Of a stretch of 7,098 nucleotides of DNA, positions 1 to 6,453 are shown piece by piece; the stretch's first letter is position 1, and every line of letters starts with the position of its first letter. The notes under the pieces were generated by a model. The model saw only the letters and a list, made by a program, of their open reading frames with translations, was not told the DNA's origin and made no database searches. This DNA comes from an uncultured beta proteobacterium (lineage in GTDB: Bacteria > Pseudomonadota > Gammaproteobacteria > Burkholderiales > Burkholderiaceae_C): NCBI GenBank assembly GCA_903927495.1, contig CAIYNH010000760.1, forward strand, positions 1 through 7,098, given 5' to 3'. Both the position numbers and the translations under genes were made by a program.

Positions 1-1083
1 ATGGATGAGGATTTGGGCTTGTGCTACATGCGCGTGCCCACCTGGGCACCGTTTAGTTTGCAGTTCTACTGCAATGGTCACAGCGCACTGGCGCAGTCCC
101 TTAAACGCGAGGGCATCGAGTTCGTACAGGCTGATAATTGTTTTTTGCGGATCGACAACTTGGTCCGAGCCCAGGAGTTGGCGGACAACCTGAGCCCCGA
201 TATGCTGCACAAACATCTGGATAAGTACGCCCAGCAACTGTGCCCGGTGCTTGATGTCTTTGGCCAAGCCTACCACTGGAGCATTCGCCAAATTGAATAT
301 TCCACCGACCTGATGTTCAAGAGCGCCGAGATACTGACACCGCTGTACGACACACTAAGCCGCCAAGCCATCTTGGGCGCTGACGCACCACGGGTGGCGA
401 GCTTTCTGGGCAAGAAAATCACACCGGCTCTGGCGCAAGAAATCGGCTCGCGCCTGAGCACCCGCATTGAAGGTCGGTGTATCAAGCACTGCATGGGAGC
501 GGCCAGCGTGAAGATTTACGACAAGTTCAGCCGTGCACTACGAATTGAAACCACCTCCAATGACATCTCCTTTTTTAAGCACCACCGCAAAGTGGAACAC
601 CGAGACGGGCACAGCACGCGTGAGCTGGCCAGCCTGAAGAAATCAATCTACAGCTTGATTGATCTGCGCGAGATCATGCTGGGGTGCAACCAGCGCTATC
701 TGGCGTTTCTGGACAGTCTGGATGACACCAGTGCAGGCCAGCGTGATTTGCAACGCTTGAGTCAGCCGCGCGTACTCGTCGGCACAGAGCAAAAAGTCAA
801 AGGACTGAACTTCTTTGATCCTGCGGAGCAACGCCTGCTCAAAGTCTTGCAGCATGGAGAGTTCAATATTCACGGCTGGCATCGTGCCGACCTGGTGGCA
901 CTGGTGCCAATGACCGCATCAGCACTTTCGCGTCAACTGGCACGTTTGAAGTCGATCAGCCTGATCAAAAAAGTGGCTCACACCTATCGCTATTACCTCA
1001 CCCGTTTGGGCCGTTCTGCTATTGCTGCAGCTTGTTCCATTACCCGCTTCAACATCATCCCAGCCATGGCTCAAACCGTATGA
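1..1083 (+). CDS. C-terminal part of a widespread uncharacterised protein with winged-helix C-terminus ('MarR family' in many annotations); 5' end probably outside the window
   Basis: The open frame runs from the first base of the window to TGA at 1081-1083 (360 residues). I recognise the family from its motifs: DEDLGLCYMRVPTWAPF at 2-18, FYCNGH at 22-27, a central conserved block TRIEGRCIKHCMG (154-166) followed by KIYDKFSRALRIETTSND (171-188), FFKHHRKVEHRDG (191-203) and LKKSIYSL. Residues about 275-350 look like a winged helix: a helix-rich stretch, then SALSRQLARLKSISLIKKV and a YRYYLTRLGR wing. Relatives I remember extend well upstream, with a residue run before DEDLGL, so the ATG at base 1 is likely internal or the protein is truncated. 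The function is unknown. The 'MarR' label rests only on the C-terminal fold, and the protein is far longer than a MarR regulator. Such genes are often multi-copy, and a duplicated hairpin element follows this one. The YDK...LRIE pattern vaguely recalls replication initiators, but this is weak. Confidence 0.75.
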   Translation: MDEDLGLCYMRVPTWAPFSLQFYCNGHSALAQSLKREGIEFVQADNCFLRIDNLVRAQELADNLSPDMLHKHLDKYAQQLCPVLDVFGQAYHWSIRQIEYSTDLMFKSAEILTPLYDTLSRQAILGADAPRVASFLGKKITPALAQEIGSRLSTRIEGRCIKHCMGAASVKIYDKFSRALRIETTSNDISFFKHHRKVEHRDGHSTRELASLKKSIYSLIDLREIMLGCNQRYLAFLDSLDDTSAGQRDLQRLSQPRVLVGTEQKVKGLNFFDPAEQRLLKVLQHGEFNIHGWHRADLVALVPMTASALSRQLARLKSISLIKKVAHTYRYYLTRLGRSAIAAACSITRFNIIPAMAQTV

Positions 1084-1109
1084 AGTCTTCTCAGAAAATG
1101 CAAAGACTT
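1083..1109. repeat. Perfect 7-bp inverted repeat at the end of the first gene
   Basis: AAGTCTT (1083-1089) and AAGACTT (1103-1109) are perfect inverted complements with a 13-base loop. The left arm begins on the last base of the stop codon. It could be a weak transcript-end hairpin, but the stem is short and not GC-rich, and no T-run follows, so I do not call it a terminator. Confidence 0.35.
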
Positions 1110-1128
1110 AACTGCTTAGAGACTAAAG

Positions 1129-1212
1129 GTGGTTTTGGTATTTTGTATTTGAATTCCTGCCTACGGGCTTCAGAGCCCGTCAGGCAGCTATAGATCCTGA
1201 AGATCCTGTAAT
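1129..1212 (+). repeat. 84-bp repeat with bulged hairpin, copy 1 (REP-like)
   Basis: This 84-bp stretch is identical, base for base, to 6945-7028 in the same orientation. Its core is a hairpin. CTGCCT (1157-1162) pairs with AGGCAG (1182-1187), ACGGGCT (1163-1169) pairs with AGCCCGT (1174-1180), the loop is TCAG, and there is one bulged C at 1181. The GC-rich stem of about 13 bp with a bulge is the shape of a REP sequence. AT-rich sequence precedes it and a 9-bp-periodic AGATCCTG doublet (1192-1199, 1201-1208) follows. No T-run follows on either strand, so it is not an ordinary intrinsic terminator. Exact identity means recent duplication, mobility or gene conversion. Confidence 0.9.
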
Positions 1213-1218
1213 ACCTGC

Positions 1219-1233
1219 CAAAACCCGGTTTTG
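1219..1233. repeat. 15-bp odd palindrome
   Basis: CAAAACC C GGTTTTG is a perfect palindrome with 7-bp arms around one central base. It lies between the 84-bp repeat and the tandem repeat. It could be a protein-binding site or part of an insertion-element end. Nothing else supports a function. Confidence 0.4.
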
Positions 1234-1275
1234 CCGGGCGGCTAGAAGGACACACCGGGCGGCTAGAAGGACATT
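1234..1275. repeat. Two tandem 21-bp units, 19 bases identical, possible insertion-sequence end remnant
   Basis: CCGGGCGGCTAGAAGGACA occurs at 1234-1252 and again at 1255-1273, a 21-base period. Read on the minus strand each unit begins TGTCCTTCTAGCCGCC. A terminal TGT followed by closely repeated roughly 20-bp units resembles the multiple transposase-binding repeats at the ends of some insertion sequences (for example the IS21 family). That assignment is a guess, because no matching transposase gene is present. Confidence 0.6.
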
Positions 1276-1310
1276 TTTAGATTTTTGCTATCATTTTCAA
1301 TGTTGTGTAT

Positions 1311-1523
1311 TCAGTACACCCCAGTAGACTCCAGTGCCACCGTATCCACACCGCACGCAATCAACCAGGTCGCCATCGCGTTGAGGTCATCGGTCATCGC
1401 CCCAAACTCGCGCACCGGATCATCGCTGGATCGGGCTGCTACCGCCACCCAGTGGCTCGATGCACCCACATCAATTCCCGCCGCATTGGGAAATAGCTCG
1501 TCTTCTCTCTTGCGAACTGCCAT
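1311..1523 (-). pseudogene. Truncated IS110-family transposase, N-terminal 70 residues only
   Basis: Read on the minus strand from ATG at 1523-1521, the product begins MAVRKREDELFP and carries GIDVGASSHWVAVAA and VALESTGVY. These are the first two acidic motifs of the DEDD (RuvC-like) catalytic domain of IS110-family transposases: D18 in IDVG and E65 in ESTG. The frame ends at TGA (1313-1311) immediately after Tyr70, where intact members usually continue with Trp. The codons after the stop show no IS110 similarity, so the gene was cut here by deletion or insertion rather than by one point mutation. Intact proteins are roughly 320-450 residues, so the other catalytic residues and the C-terminal serine domain are missing and the product cannot be active. 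I chose the start at 1523 over the upstream ATG at 1565 because GGAGA (1533-1529) sits 5 bases before it and homologues start close to this point. Confidence 0.85.
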
Positions 1524-1740
1524 GTCGTTCTCCACAATAGTTGATGAATGGCAGCGCCATAGCAAGCGTCAAATTACACTCACTCTCTCAAACGGGATGC
1601 GCATCACTGCGCTCACCAATGTCGCCGACGATCGCCCGACCATGCTAATCGGCGGGCTCACCCAACAATGGCGCTAACCACTTTGAGCTCGCACCACTGC
1701 TATTGCGGTCATTGCGGCACTGCCATTCTCTTTTTAGCGC
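1524..1740 (-). other. Upstream non-coding end of the IS110 fragment; candidate bridge-RNA relic
   Basis: IS110-group elements carry a structured non-coding RNA (bridge RNA) in the non-coding end upstream of the transposase gene. This segment occupies that position. It holds compact stem-loops: arms at 1599-1603 and 1608-1612 (GCGCA/TGCGC, 4-base loop), arms at 1634-1638 and 1653-1657 (GCCCG/CGGGC), and a competing pairing between 1624-1632 and 1648-1653. An imperfect 9-bp direct repeat (ATTGCGGTC/ATTGCGGCA) lies at about 1702-1719. The outer limit of the element is not visible, so the end coordinate is approximate. With the transposase broken, any RNA would be a relic or would act only in trans. 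Confidence 0.3.
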
Positions 1741-2036
1741 AATTTGCGCACAGTGCTGGCCTCTATACCTTTGTTTGTTTAGGAACGCCTGGCCCGCCTG
1801 CGGGGTTAAGATGCTAGTCAGGTAGTCAAATGGGCCAAGACGGCCAGTAAACGCTGCGATGTGGGCTCGGCGTATGGCTTGCCTGGGCAGTGATAAAACT
1901 AACGATTGTCACCCCCCCGGAGCGATACATTGATGCGAACCCGCCAGACCTACGGCTTTCGAGATGCCTGAGTCGCTACACCAGTCCAATAGAAATAAAT
2001 GGCCGCTAAAAATAAGTAGCGTGTCGGTGCATTGTC
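1741..2036. other. Intergenic stretch without a recognisable gene
   Basis: No frame on either strand gives a protein I recognise or one with a convincing start. Small structures are visible: CCCGC CT GCGGG (1793-1804), a 5-bp stem with a 2-base loop, and CGCTA/TAGCG (2004-2008 and 2017-2021) just upstream of the operon control region. A run of seven C lies near 1912-1918. It may contain more mobile-element debris continuous with the IS110 fragment. Confidence 0.5.
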
Positions 2037-2069
2037 TTGCGCCTCATCAATTCACCGGTGTAGGCGCAA
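2037..2069. promoter_or_regulatory. Nested inverted repeat, likely operator upstream of the exporter operon
   Basis: TTGCGCCT (2037-2044) and AGGCGCAA (2062-2069) are perfect inverted complements separated by 17 bases. Inside lies a second perfect palindrome, CACCGGTG (2053-2060). The right outer arm ends two bases before a TAGAAT box (2072-2077), so a protein bound here would overlap the -35 region. The position fits a repressor or activator site for the exporter genes, but no regulator gene lies next to it and the protein is unknown. Confidence 0.5.
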
Positions 2070-2077
2070 CCTAGAAT
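2051..2077 (+). promoter_or_regulatory. Candidate sigma-70-like promoter of the exporter operon
   Basis: TAGAAT at 2072-2077 matches the -10 consensus at five of six bases. The best -35-like hexamer is TTCACC at 2051-2056 (four of six), with a short 15-base spacer. The -35 is therefore weak and overlaps the inverted repeat, which is compatible with a regulated or activator-dependent promoter. Transcription would begin near 2084, about 24 bases before the first start codon. Confidence 0.35.
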
Positions 2078-2097
2078 GAAAATAACAGCTTTCACTC

Positions 2098-2101
2098 AGG
2101 A
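2098..2101 (+). promoter_or_regulatory. Ribosome binding site of the adaptor gene
   Basis: AGGA at 2098-2101 is six bases before the ATG at 2108. It supports that start over the out-of-frame ATG at 2101. Confidence 0.6.
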
Positions 2102-2107
2102 TGCCAG

Positions 2108-3265
2108 ATGTTCCTCACTCAGCCCCGCCGACTTTTGCTTGCCGTGTTTGCGCTATGCTTGTTTGGTTCGGGTGCCTGGTGGGTCAAACGGCCCAAGCCA
2201 GTCGCCGTGATTTTGACCACCATTGACGAAGGCAGGGTTGAGTCCAGCATCGCCAATACCCGCGCCGGATCAGTGGAAGCCTGTCTACGCACAAAACTCT
2301 CTGCAACCATGGGCGGTCGCATAGAGGTGATGGCCGTCAAGGAAGGTGACAAGGTCAAAAAAGGTCAGTTGCTGATGAAGCTCTGGAACGACGACCAGCA
2401 GGCGCAAAGCACACTGGCTTTGACGCAGGTGGAAACCGCGCGCAAACACGTAGTGGAAGCCTGCACAGTAGCCGATAACGCGGAAAGTGAAGCGGTACGG
2501 CAGGCATCTCTGTTCAAGCAAGGGTTTGTGTCAGGTTCACGTGACGAGCAGGCCCGCACCGAGGCACAAGCCAAGCGTGCCGGTTGCGATGCTGCCAAAG
2601 CCGATGTCGTGCAGGCTCAAGCCAGGGTCAGCGCGACCCGGGTGGACCAAAGCCGTACGGTGCTTTATGCCCCGTTTGCTGGTACTGTGGCCAAGATCGT
2701 CGGTGAGGTCGGTGAATATTCCACCCCCTCGCCACCCGGTGTACCCACGCCCCCCGCCATTGACCTGATAGACGACACCTGCTTGTATGTCAGCGCACCC
2801 ATGGATGAAGTGGATGCGCCCAAGATCAGCGCCGGTCAGGCGGTGCGCATCAGCTTTGATGCTCTGCCCAAACAGTCCTTTGCTGGAAAGGTACGTCGCG
2901 TGGCACCCTATGTCATGGCCGTGGAGAAGCAGGCTCGCACTGTAGAGATCGAGGCCACGCTGGATACCGTCAAAGCTCCGCCGCATCTGCTGGTAGGCTA
3001 CAGCGCAAACGTGGAAGTTGTGCTGTCGGTGCGCGACAAGGTGGTGCGCGTGCCCACCTCTGCACTGCAGGAAGGCGGGAAAGTATTGTTGGCCGGCGCT
3101 GATGGCATCCTGCAAGAGCGCCAGGTCAAAGCCGGTCTGACCAATTGGGAATTCACCGAGGTGCTCGAAGGCTTGGCCGCGAACGACAAGGTGGTGACCT
3201 CGCTGGAGCGCGAAGGTGTTAAGGCGGGTGTCACCTTTGTCGCCGATGACACCTCCAAGAAATGA
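2108..3265 (+). CDS. Periplasmic adaptor subunit of a MacAB-like ABC exporter (HlyD/MacA type membrane fusion protein)
   Basis: 385 residues, close to the 371 of E. coli MacA. The N-terminus has basic residues (RR at 7-8), then one hydrophobic segment (about 9-26), giving an inner-membrane anchor with a periplasmic body. There is no lipobox. The two half-motifs of the lipoyl domain are clear: GGRIEVMAVKEGDKVKKGQLL (69-89) and YAPFAGTVAKIVGEVGEY (187-204). They flank an Ala/Gln/Glu-rich stretch (about 94-182) of the kind that forms the helical hairpin contacting a TolC-like channel. A proline-rich segment (STPSPPGVPTPP, 205-216) follows the second half. After it come a beta-barrel (about 225-320) and a membrane-proximal domain (about 320-380). 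The adaptor links the inner-membrane ABC pump to an outer-membrane channel. It is the first gene of the operon, and its stop codon overlaps the start of the ATPase gene. The family assignment is firm; the substrate is unknown. Confidence 0.9.
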   Translation: MFLTQPRRLLLAVFALCLFGSGAWWVKRPKPVAVILTTIDEGRVESSIANTRAGSVEACLRTKLSATMGGRIEVMAVKEGDKVKKGQLLMKLWNDDQQAQSTLALTQVETARKHVVEACTVADNAESEAVRQASLFKQGFVSGSRDEQARTEAQAKRAGCDAAKADVVQAQARVSATRVDQSRTVLYAPFAGTVAKIVGEVGEYSTPSPPGVPTPPAIDLIDDTCLYVSAPMDEVDAPKISAGQAVRISFDALPKQSFAGKVRRVAPYVMAVEKQARTVEIEATLDTVKAPPHLLVGYSANVEVVLSVRDKVVRVPTSALQEGGKVLLAGADGILQERQVKAGLTNWEFTEVLEGLAANDKVVTSLEREGVKAGVTFVADDTSKK

Positions 3266-3993
3266 TGCCCGCGCAAATTGAACTGGCAGGCATCCAGCGG
3301 GTGTTCCACCTCGGCGACTCTGAGGTGAACGCGCTGCGCGACCTGACCCTGTCGATCACGGCGGGTGAATATGTGGCGGTGATGGGGCCGTCAGGTTCTG
3401 GCAAGTCCACCCTGCTGAACCTGCTGGGCTTGCTGGACCGACCCAATAACGGTGTGTACCAGCTTGAGGGGCGCGATGTCACCACGCTCTCGCCCGACGA
3501 GCAGGCGCGCGTGCGCAGCCAGCGCATTGGTTTTGTGTTCCAGAGTTTTCATCTGGTACCGCGCCTGAGCGCCGCCGAAAACATCGCACTGCCCATGGTG
3601 CTGGCGGGTCTGTCACCAGCCCAAAGAGTCGCACGGGTCAAGCAGGCTTTGAAAGATTACGGGCTGGAGCAACGCGCCGAACATCTGCCCAATGAACTCT
3701 CGGGTGGGCAGCGCCAGCGTGTGGCCATTGCCCGTGCCACCATCATGCAACCTGCCATGATTCTGGCTGATGAGCCCACCGGCAACCTCGACCGAACCAC
3801 TGGCATGGAAGTGATACAACTGCTCGAAGGACTCAACGCACAGGGTGTCACGTTGATCATGGTTACCCACGACGTTGCTCTGGGCGCGCGCGCGCACCGC
3901 CAACTGATGATGGAAGACGGTGCCATCAAGCAAGACCTACGCGGTGCAGCACCACACCTTCCAGTAAACACATCATGCGCCCGGCCGACCTGA
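3262..3993 (+). CDS. ABC transporter ATP-binding protein, MacB/LolD type
   Basis: 243 residues with every expected ATPase motif: Walker A GPSGSGKST (42-50), Q-loop glutamine Q94 in VFQSFHL, signature LSGGQ (146-150), Walker B MILADEP (166-172, catalytic E171) and switch histidine H203 in MVTHD. LNLLGLLDRP after Walker A and NELSGGQRQRVAIARA are typical of the MacB/LolD/FtsE group, which work by mechanotransmission with FtsX-type permeases. It hydrolyses ATP on the cytoplasmic face to drive the two permeases encoded next. The ATG at 3262 overlaps the preceding stop (ATGA). A second ATG follows at 3265, and there is no good Shine-Dalgarno sequence, so translation is probably coupled to the adaptor gene and the exact start may be either one. 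The last 19 bases overlap the first permease gene in another frame. Confidence 0.93.
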   Translation: MMPAQIELAGIQRVFHLGDSEVNALRDLTLSITAGEYVAVMGPSGSGKSTLLNLLGLLDRPNNGVYQLEGRDVTTLSPDEQARVRSQRIGFVFQSFHLVPRLSAAENIALPMVLAGLSPAQRVARVKQALKDYGLEQRAEHLPNELSGGQRQRVAIARATIMQPAMILADEPTGNLDRTTGMEVIQLLEGLNAQGVTLIMVTHDVALGARAHRQLMMEDGAIKQDLRGAAPHLPVNTSCARPT

Positions 3994-5183
3994 TCCGCTT
4001 TGCGCGCGAAGCCGCAACAGGCAACCCACTACGAGCCTTGCTGCTGGTGCTGGCTATGGCGATAGGTGTGGCTTCCGTGGTGGTACTGACCGCCTTGGGC
4101 GACGGTGCCCGGCGTTATGTGATGAACGAGTTTTCTAGCTTGGGCAGCAACCTGGTGATTGTGCTGCCCGGACGCTCGCAAACCGGGGGTTTCAGCCCTG
4201 GCAATGCCATCACCAGCACCGCCCGTGACCTGACCATTGACGATGCGCAAGCACTGCAACGTGCCAGCGCCGTTCGCCGCTTGGCCCCGCTGGCCGTTGG
4301 CACCTCAGAGATCAGCGCGGGTGGCAAACTGCGAGAGGTGCTCGTGGCAGGCACGGTGGCAGAGTACGTGCAGGTGCGTCAGATGGTCTTGGCCCAGGGT
4401 CGCTTTCTGGCCGCCGGCGACTGGCGCAGGGGGACCAGCGAGGCTGTGATCGGGGACAAAGTGCGCGAAGAAATTTTTGGCAACGCGCCGTCGCTGGGTC
4501 AGTTGGTGCGCATTGGCGATCGGCGTTTTCGCATTGTGGGGGTGCTGGCTCCTAGCGGGCAGGGCCTGGGGATGAATTCCGACGAGCTGGTGTTTGTGCC
4601 GGTGTCGCTGGCACAAGCCATGTTCAACAGCAACACACTGTTTCGCATTTTGATTGAAGCCCATGGTCGCGAGTCGATTGAAGCCGCCAAGACGCAAGTC
4701 GCCGACATCCTGAAGCTGCGACACGAAGGCGAGCAGGACGTAACCGTGATCACCCAGGATGCGGTGCTGGCCACCTTTGATCGCCTGCTTGGCGCGCTGA
4801 CGCTGGGGGTGGCCGGCATCGCTGCCATCAGCCTGGCGGTGGCCGGTATTCTGGTGATGAACGTGATGTTGGTGTCAGTGAGTCAGCGCACCTCGGAGAT
4901 CGGCCTGCTCAAGGCGTTGGGGGCTACGGGTGCAGACATCCGCTTGATTTTCCTGACCGAGGCCACCATGCTTTCCCTTACCGGGGCTGTCGTGGGCTAC
5001 GGCCTGGGGCGGTTGGCATCGGCGCTGATCCGCCTGCTTTACCCCACGTTTCCAGCCTACCCGCCGGACTGGGCGGTGCTGGCTGGGTTGGGCACCGCGC
5101 TGGTTACCGGGATGTTGTTTGGCGTGTTGCCAGCGCACCGTGCCGCGCAGCTTGACCCGGTGCAGGCGCTTTCCAAGCGATAA
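3975..5183 (+). CDS. MacB/FtsX-type permease, first of two
   Basis: 402 residues with the FtsX/MacB layout. An N-terminal cytoplasmic segment leads into TM1 (about 20-40, ALLLVLAMAIGVASVVVLTAL). A large periplasmic (MacB core) domain of about 45-265 follows. Then come TM2 (about 271-300), TM3 (about 325-348) and TM4 (about 366-386), and the typical ending LDPVQALSKR. The conserved cytoplasmic stretch after TM2, SQRTSEIGLLKALGAT (303-318), is the family hallmark that contacts the ATPase. E. coli MacB carries its ATPase fused to such a permease; here they are separate. The start lies inside the end of the ATPase gene (19-bp overlap) with no clear ribosome binding site, pointing to translational coupling. 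It is a paralogue of the next gene, and the two very likely form a heterodimer. Confidence 0.9.
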   Translation: MRPADLIRFAREAATGNPLRALLLVLAMAIGVASVVVLTALGDGARRYVMNEFSSLGSNLVIVLPGRSQTGGFSPGNAITSTARDLTIDDAQALQRASAVRRLAPLAVGTSEISAGGKLREVLVAGTVAEYVQVRQMVLAQGRFLAAGDWRRGTSEAVIGDKVREEIFGNAPSLGQLVRIGDRRFRIVGVLAPSGQGLGMNSDELVFVPVSLAQAMFNSNTLFRILIEAHGRESIEAAKTQVADILKLRHEGEQDVTVITQDAVLATFDRLLGALTLGVAGIAAISLAVAGILVMNVMLVSVSQRTSEIGLLKALGATGADIRLIFLTEATMLSLTGAVVGYGLGRLASALIRLLYPTFPAYPPDWAVLAGLGTALVTGMLFGVLPAHRAAQLDPVQALSKR

Positions 5184-5191
5184 CCAGGACC

Positions 5192-5196
5192 GAGGA
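5192..5196 (+). promoter_or_regulatory. Ribosome binding site deciding the start of the second permease
   Basis: GAGGA at 5192-5196 lies just before ATG at 5200. The gap is short (three bases after the A), but this is the only purine-rich site nearby. It favours 5200 over the in-frame ATG at 5119, which lies inside the previous gene. Confidence 0.5.
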
Positions 5197-5199
5197 ACC

Positions 5200-6402
5200 A
5201 TGTTGCTCCCCGATGCCATTCAGCTTGCCTTTCGCGCCGTGACAGCACAGCGTCTGCGCAGTTTTCTGACGCTGCTGGGCATCGCAGTTGGCATCGCCTC
5301 GGTGATATTGTTGACCTCGATTGGCGAGGGTATCCACCGCTTTGTGCTGGCCGAATTCACCCAGTTTGGCACCAACATTGCCAGCATTTCGTCAGGTAAG
5401 GTAAAAACATCGGGGCCGGCACCCACCGGCATTCCGTCATCAGTGCGGCCCTTGAGCATGGACGACGCACGCTCACTGGCCAATTTGCCGCATGTGACCG
5501 GCATGACAGCCACGGTCTGGGGCAACACCGAAGTAGGCGCCAACGGTCGTCTGCGTCGTACTACGGTCAACGGGGTGGGTGCTGACATGGCTCGGGTCTA
5601 CAACATCAAGGTCAAAACGGGTCAGTTTTTGCCGCATGAATCATTGGAAAACGCCCGCGCCCTGGTGGTGTTGGGTGCCAAACTCAAGAGCGAGCTGTTT
5701 GGCAATGCCAATCCGCTGGGTGCGCTGGTGAGGGTGGGCAACCTGCAATTTCGCGTGATTGGCGTGATGGAGGCCAAAGGGCAGTTTTTGGGTGTGGACT
5801 TGGACGATGCGGCCTACATTCCAACGGCCCGCGCCCTGGAGCTGTACAACCGCGATGGCATGATGAAGATCGACCTGGCGTATGAAGAAGGTGTGCCCGC
5901 TTCGCACATTGTGGCCGCTGTCAAGAGCACGCTGGTGGCGCGACACGGGCGGGAAGATTTCAGCATCACCACGCAGGAAGACATGCTGCGCACGCTGTCT
6001 AATATTCTGGACATTCTGACCTTGGCTGTGGGCGCTTTGGGCAGCATTTCTCTGTTAGTCGGTGGTGTCGGCATTGTGACCATCATGACCATTGCCGTGA
6101 GCGAACGCACGGGCGAGATTGGCCTGATGGTGGCGTTGGGCGCACCCCAGCAAACCATACTGGCTCTCTTTCTGGGCGAGGCAGTGACCTTGTCGGCCAT
6201 AGGCGGCCTGATGGGCTTGGGGCTGGGGTTTGGCTTGGCGCAAGTGATTCACTTGGCCATACCCGCCTTACCGGTGCACACTCCCTTAAGCTTTGTGCTG
6301 CTGTCTGAGGGCATTGCCGTTGCCATCGGTCTGCTGGCAGGCGTGTTACCTGCACGCAGCGCGGCCCGGATGGATGCGGTAGAGGCACTGCGCGCTGAGT
6401 AA
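5200..6402 (+). CDS. MacB/FtsX-type permease, second of two
   Basis: 400 residues from ATG at 5200. The frame is open back to 5119, but those 27 extra codons overlap the previous gene and precede the normal family start (DAIQLAFRAV). TM1 spans about 21-41 (SFLTLLGIAVGIASVILLTSI). The periplasmic MacB core domain spans about 45-265. TM2 is at about 270-299, TM3 at about 318-345 and TM4 at about 362-384, and the ending is MDAVEALRAE. The hallmark SERTGEIGLMVALGAP lies at 301-316. It aligns with the first permease along its length (for example IGVASVVVLTALGDG against VGIASVILLTSIGEG) but differs at many positions, so it is an old duplication rather than a recent one. It starts 16 bases after the first permease stops. 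With the adaptor and ATPase it completes the inner-membrane part of the exporter. Confidence 0.9.
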   Translation: MLLPDAIQLAFRAVTAQRLRSFLTLLGIAVGIASVILLTSIGEGIHRFVLAEFTQFGTNIASISSGKVKTSGPAPTGIPSSVRPLSMDDARSLANLPHVTGMTATVWGNTEVGANGRLRRTTVNGVGADMARVYNIKVKTGQFLPHESLENARALVVLGAKLKSELFGNANPLGALVRVGNLQFRVIGVMEAKGQFLGVDLDDAAYIPTARALELYNRDGMMKIDLAYEEGVPASHIVAAVKSTLVARHGREDFSITTQEDMLRTLSNILDILTLAVGALGSISLLVGGVGIVTIMTIAVSERTGEIGLMVALGAPQQTILALFLGEAVTLSAIGGLMGLGLGFGLAQVIHLAIPALPVHTPLSFVLLSEGIAVAIGLLAGVLPARSAARMDAVEALRAE

Positions 6403-6415
6403 GCAATTCGATTGC
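6403..6415. repeat. Short hairpin right after the operon
   Basis: GCAAT TCG ATTGC directly follows the stop codon of the second permease. It has 5-bp arms and a 3-base loop, with no T-run after it. It is too weak to call a terminator; no convincing intrinsic terminator is visible for the operon. Confidence 0.3.
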
Positions 6416-6453
6416 GGACGACATTCACCCATTCACCAACCAAGGAGTTCACC

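Noticed and set aside
1157..1187. The hairpin in the 84-bp repeat as an intrinsic terminator
   Set aside because: No T-run follows on either strand, and the whole 84-bp context is duplicated, which fits a mobile repeat better.
1129..1212. Integron attC site
   Set aside because: It is a hairpin-bearing repeat between genes, but I see no core GTTRRRY/RYYYAAC pair at its edges and no integrase gene in the window.
1285..1677. Plus-strand open frame of 130 codons
   Set aside because: It is antisense to the IS110 transposase fragment and its upstream region; the IS110 motifs are only on the minus strand.
2119..2173. Lipoprotein signal in the adaptor (cysteine in FALC near residue 17)
   Set aside because: The residues before the Cys do not fit a lipobox; the segment reads as an uncleaved membrane anchor.
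2537..3115. Long minus-strand open frame (192 codons) opposite the adaptor gene
   Set aside because: It is the antisense of a clear HlyD/MacA gene, resembles no family, is rich in His/Gly as expected of an antisense frame, and has no supporting start context.
5119..5199. Upstream in-frame ATG for the second permease
   Set aside because: It overlaps the first permease gene by 65 bases, adds a polar Arg-rich stretch atypical of the family, and lacks a ribosome binding site, whereas 5200 has GAGGA.
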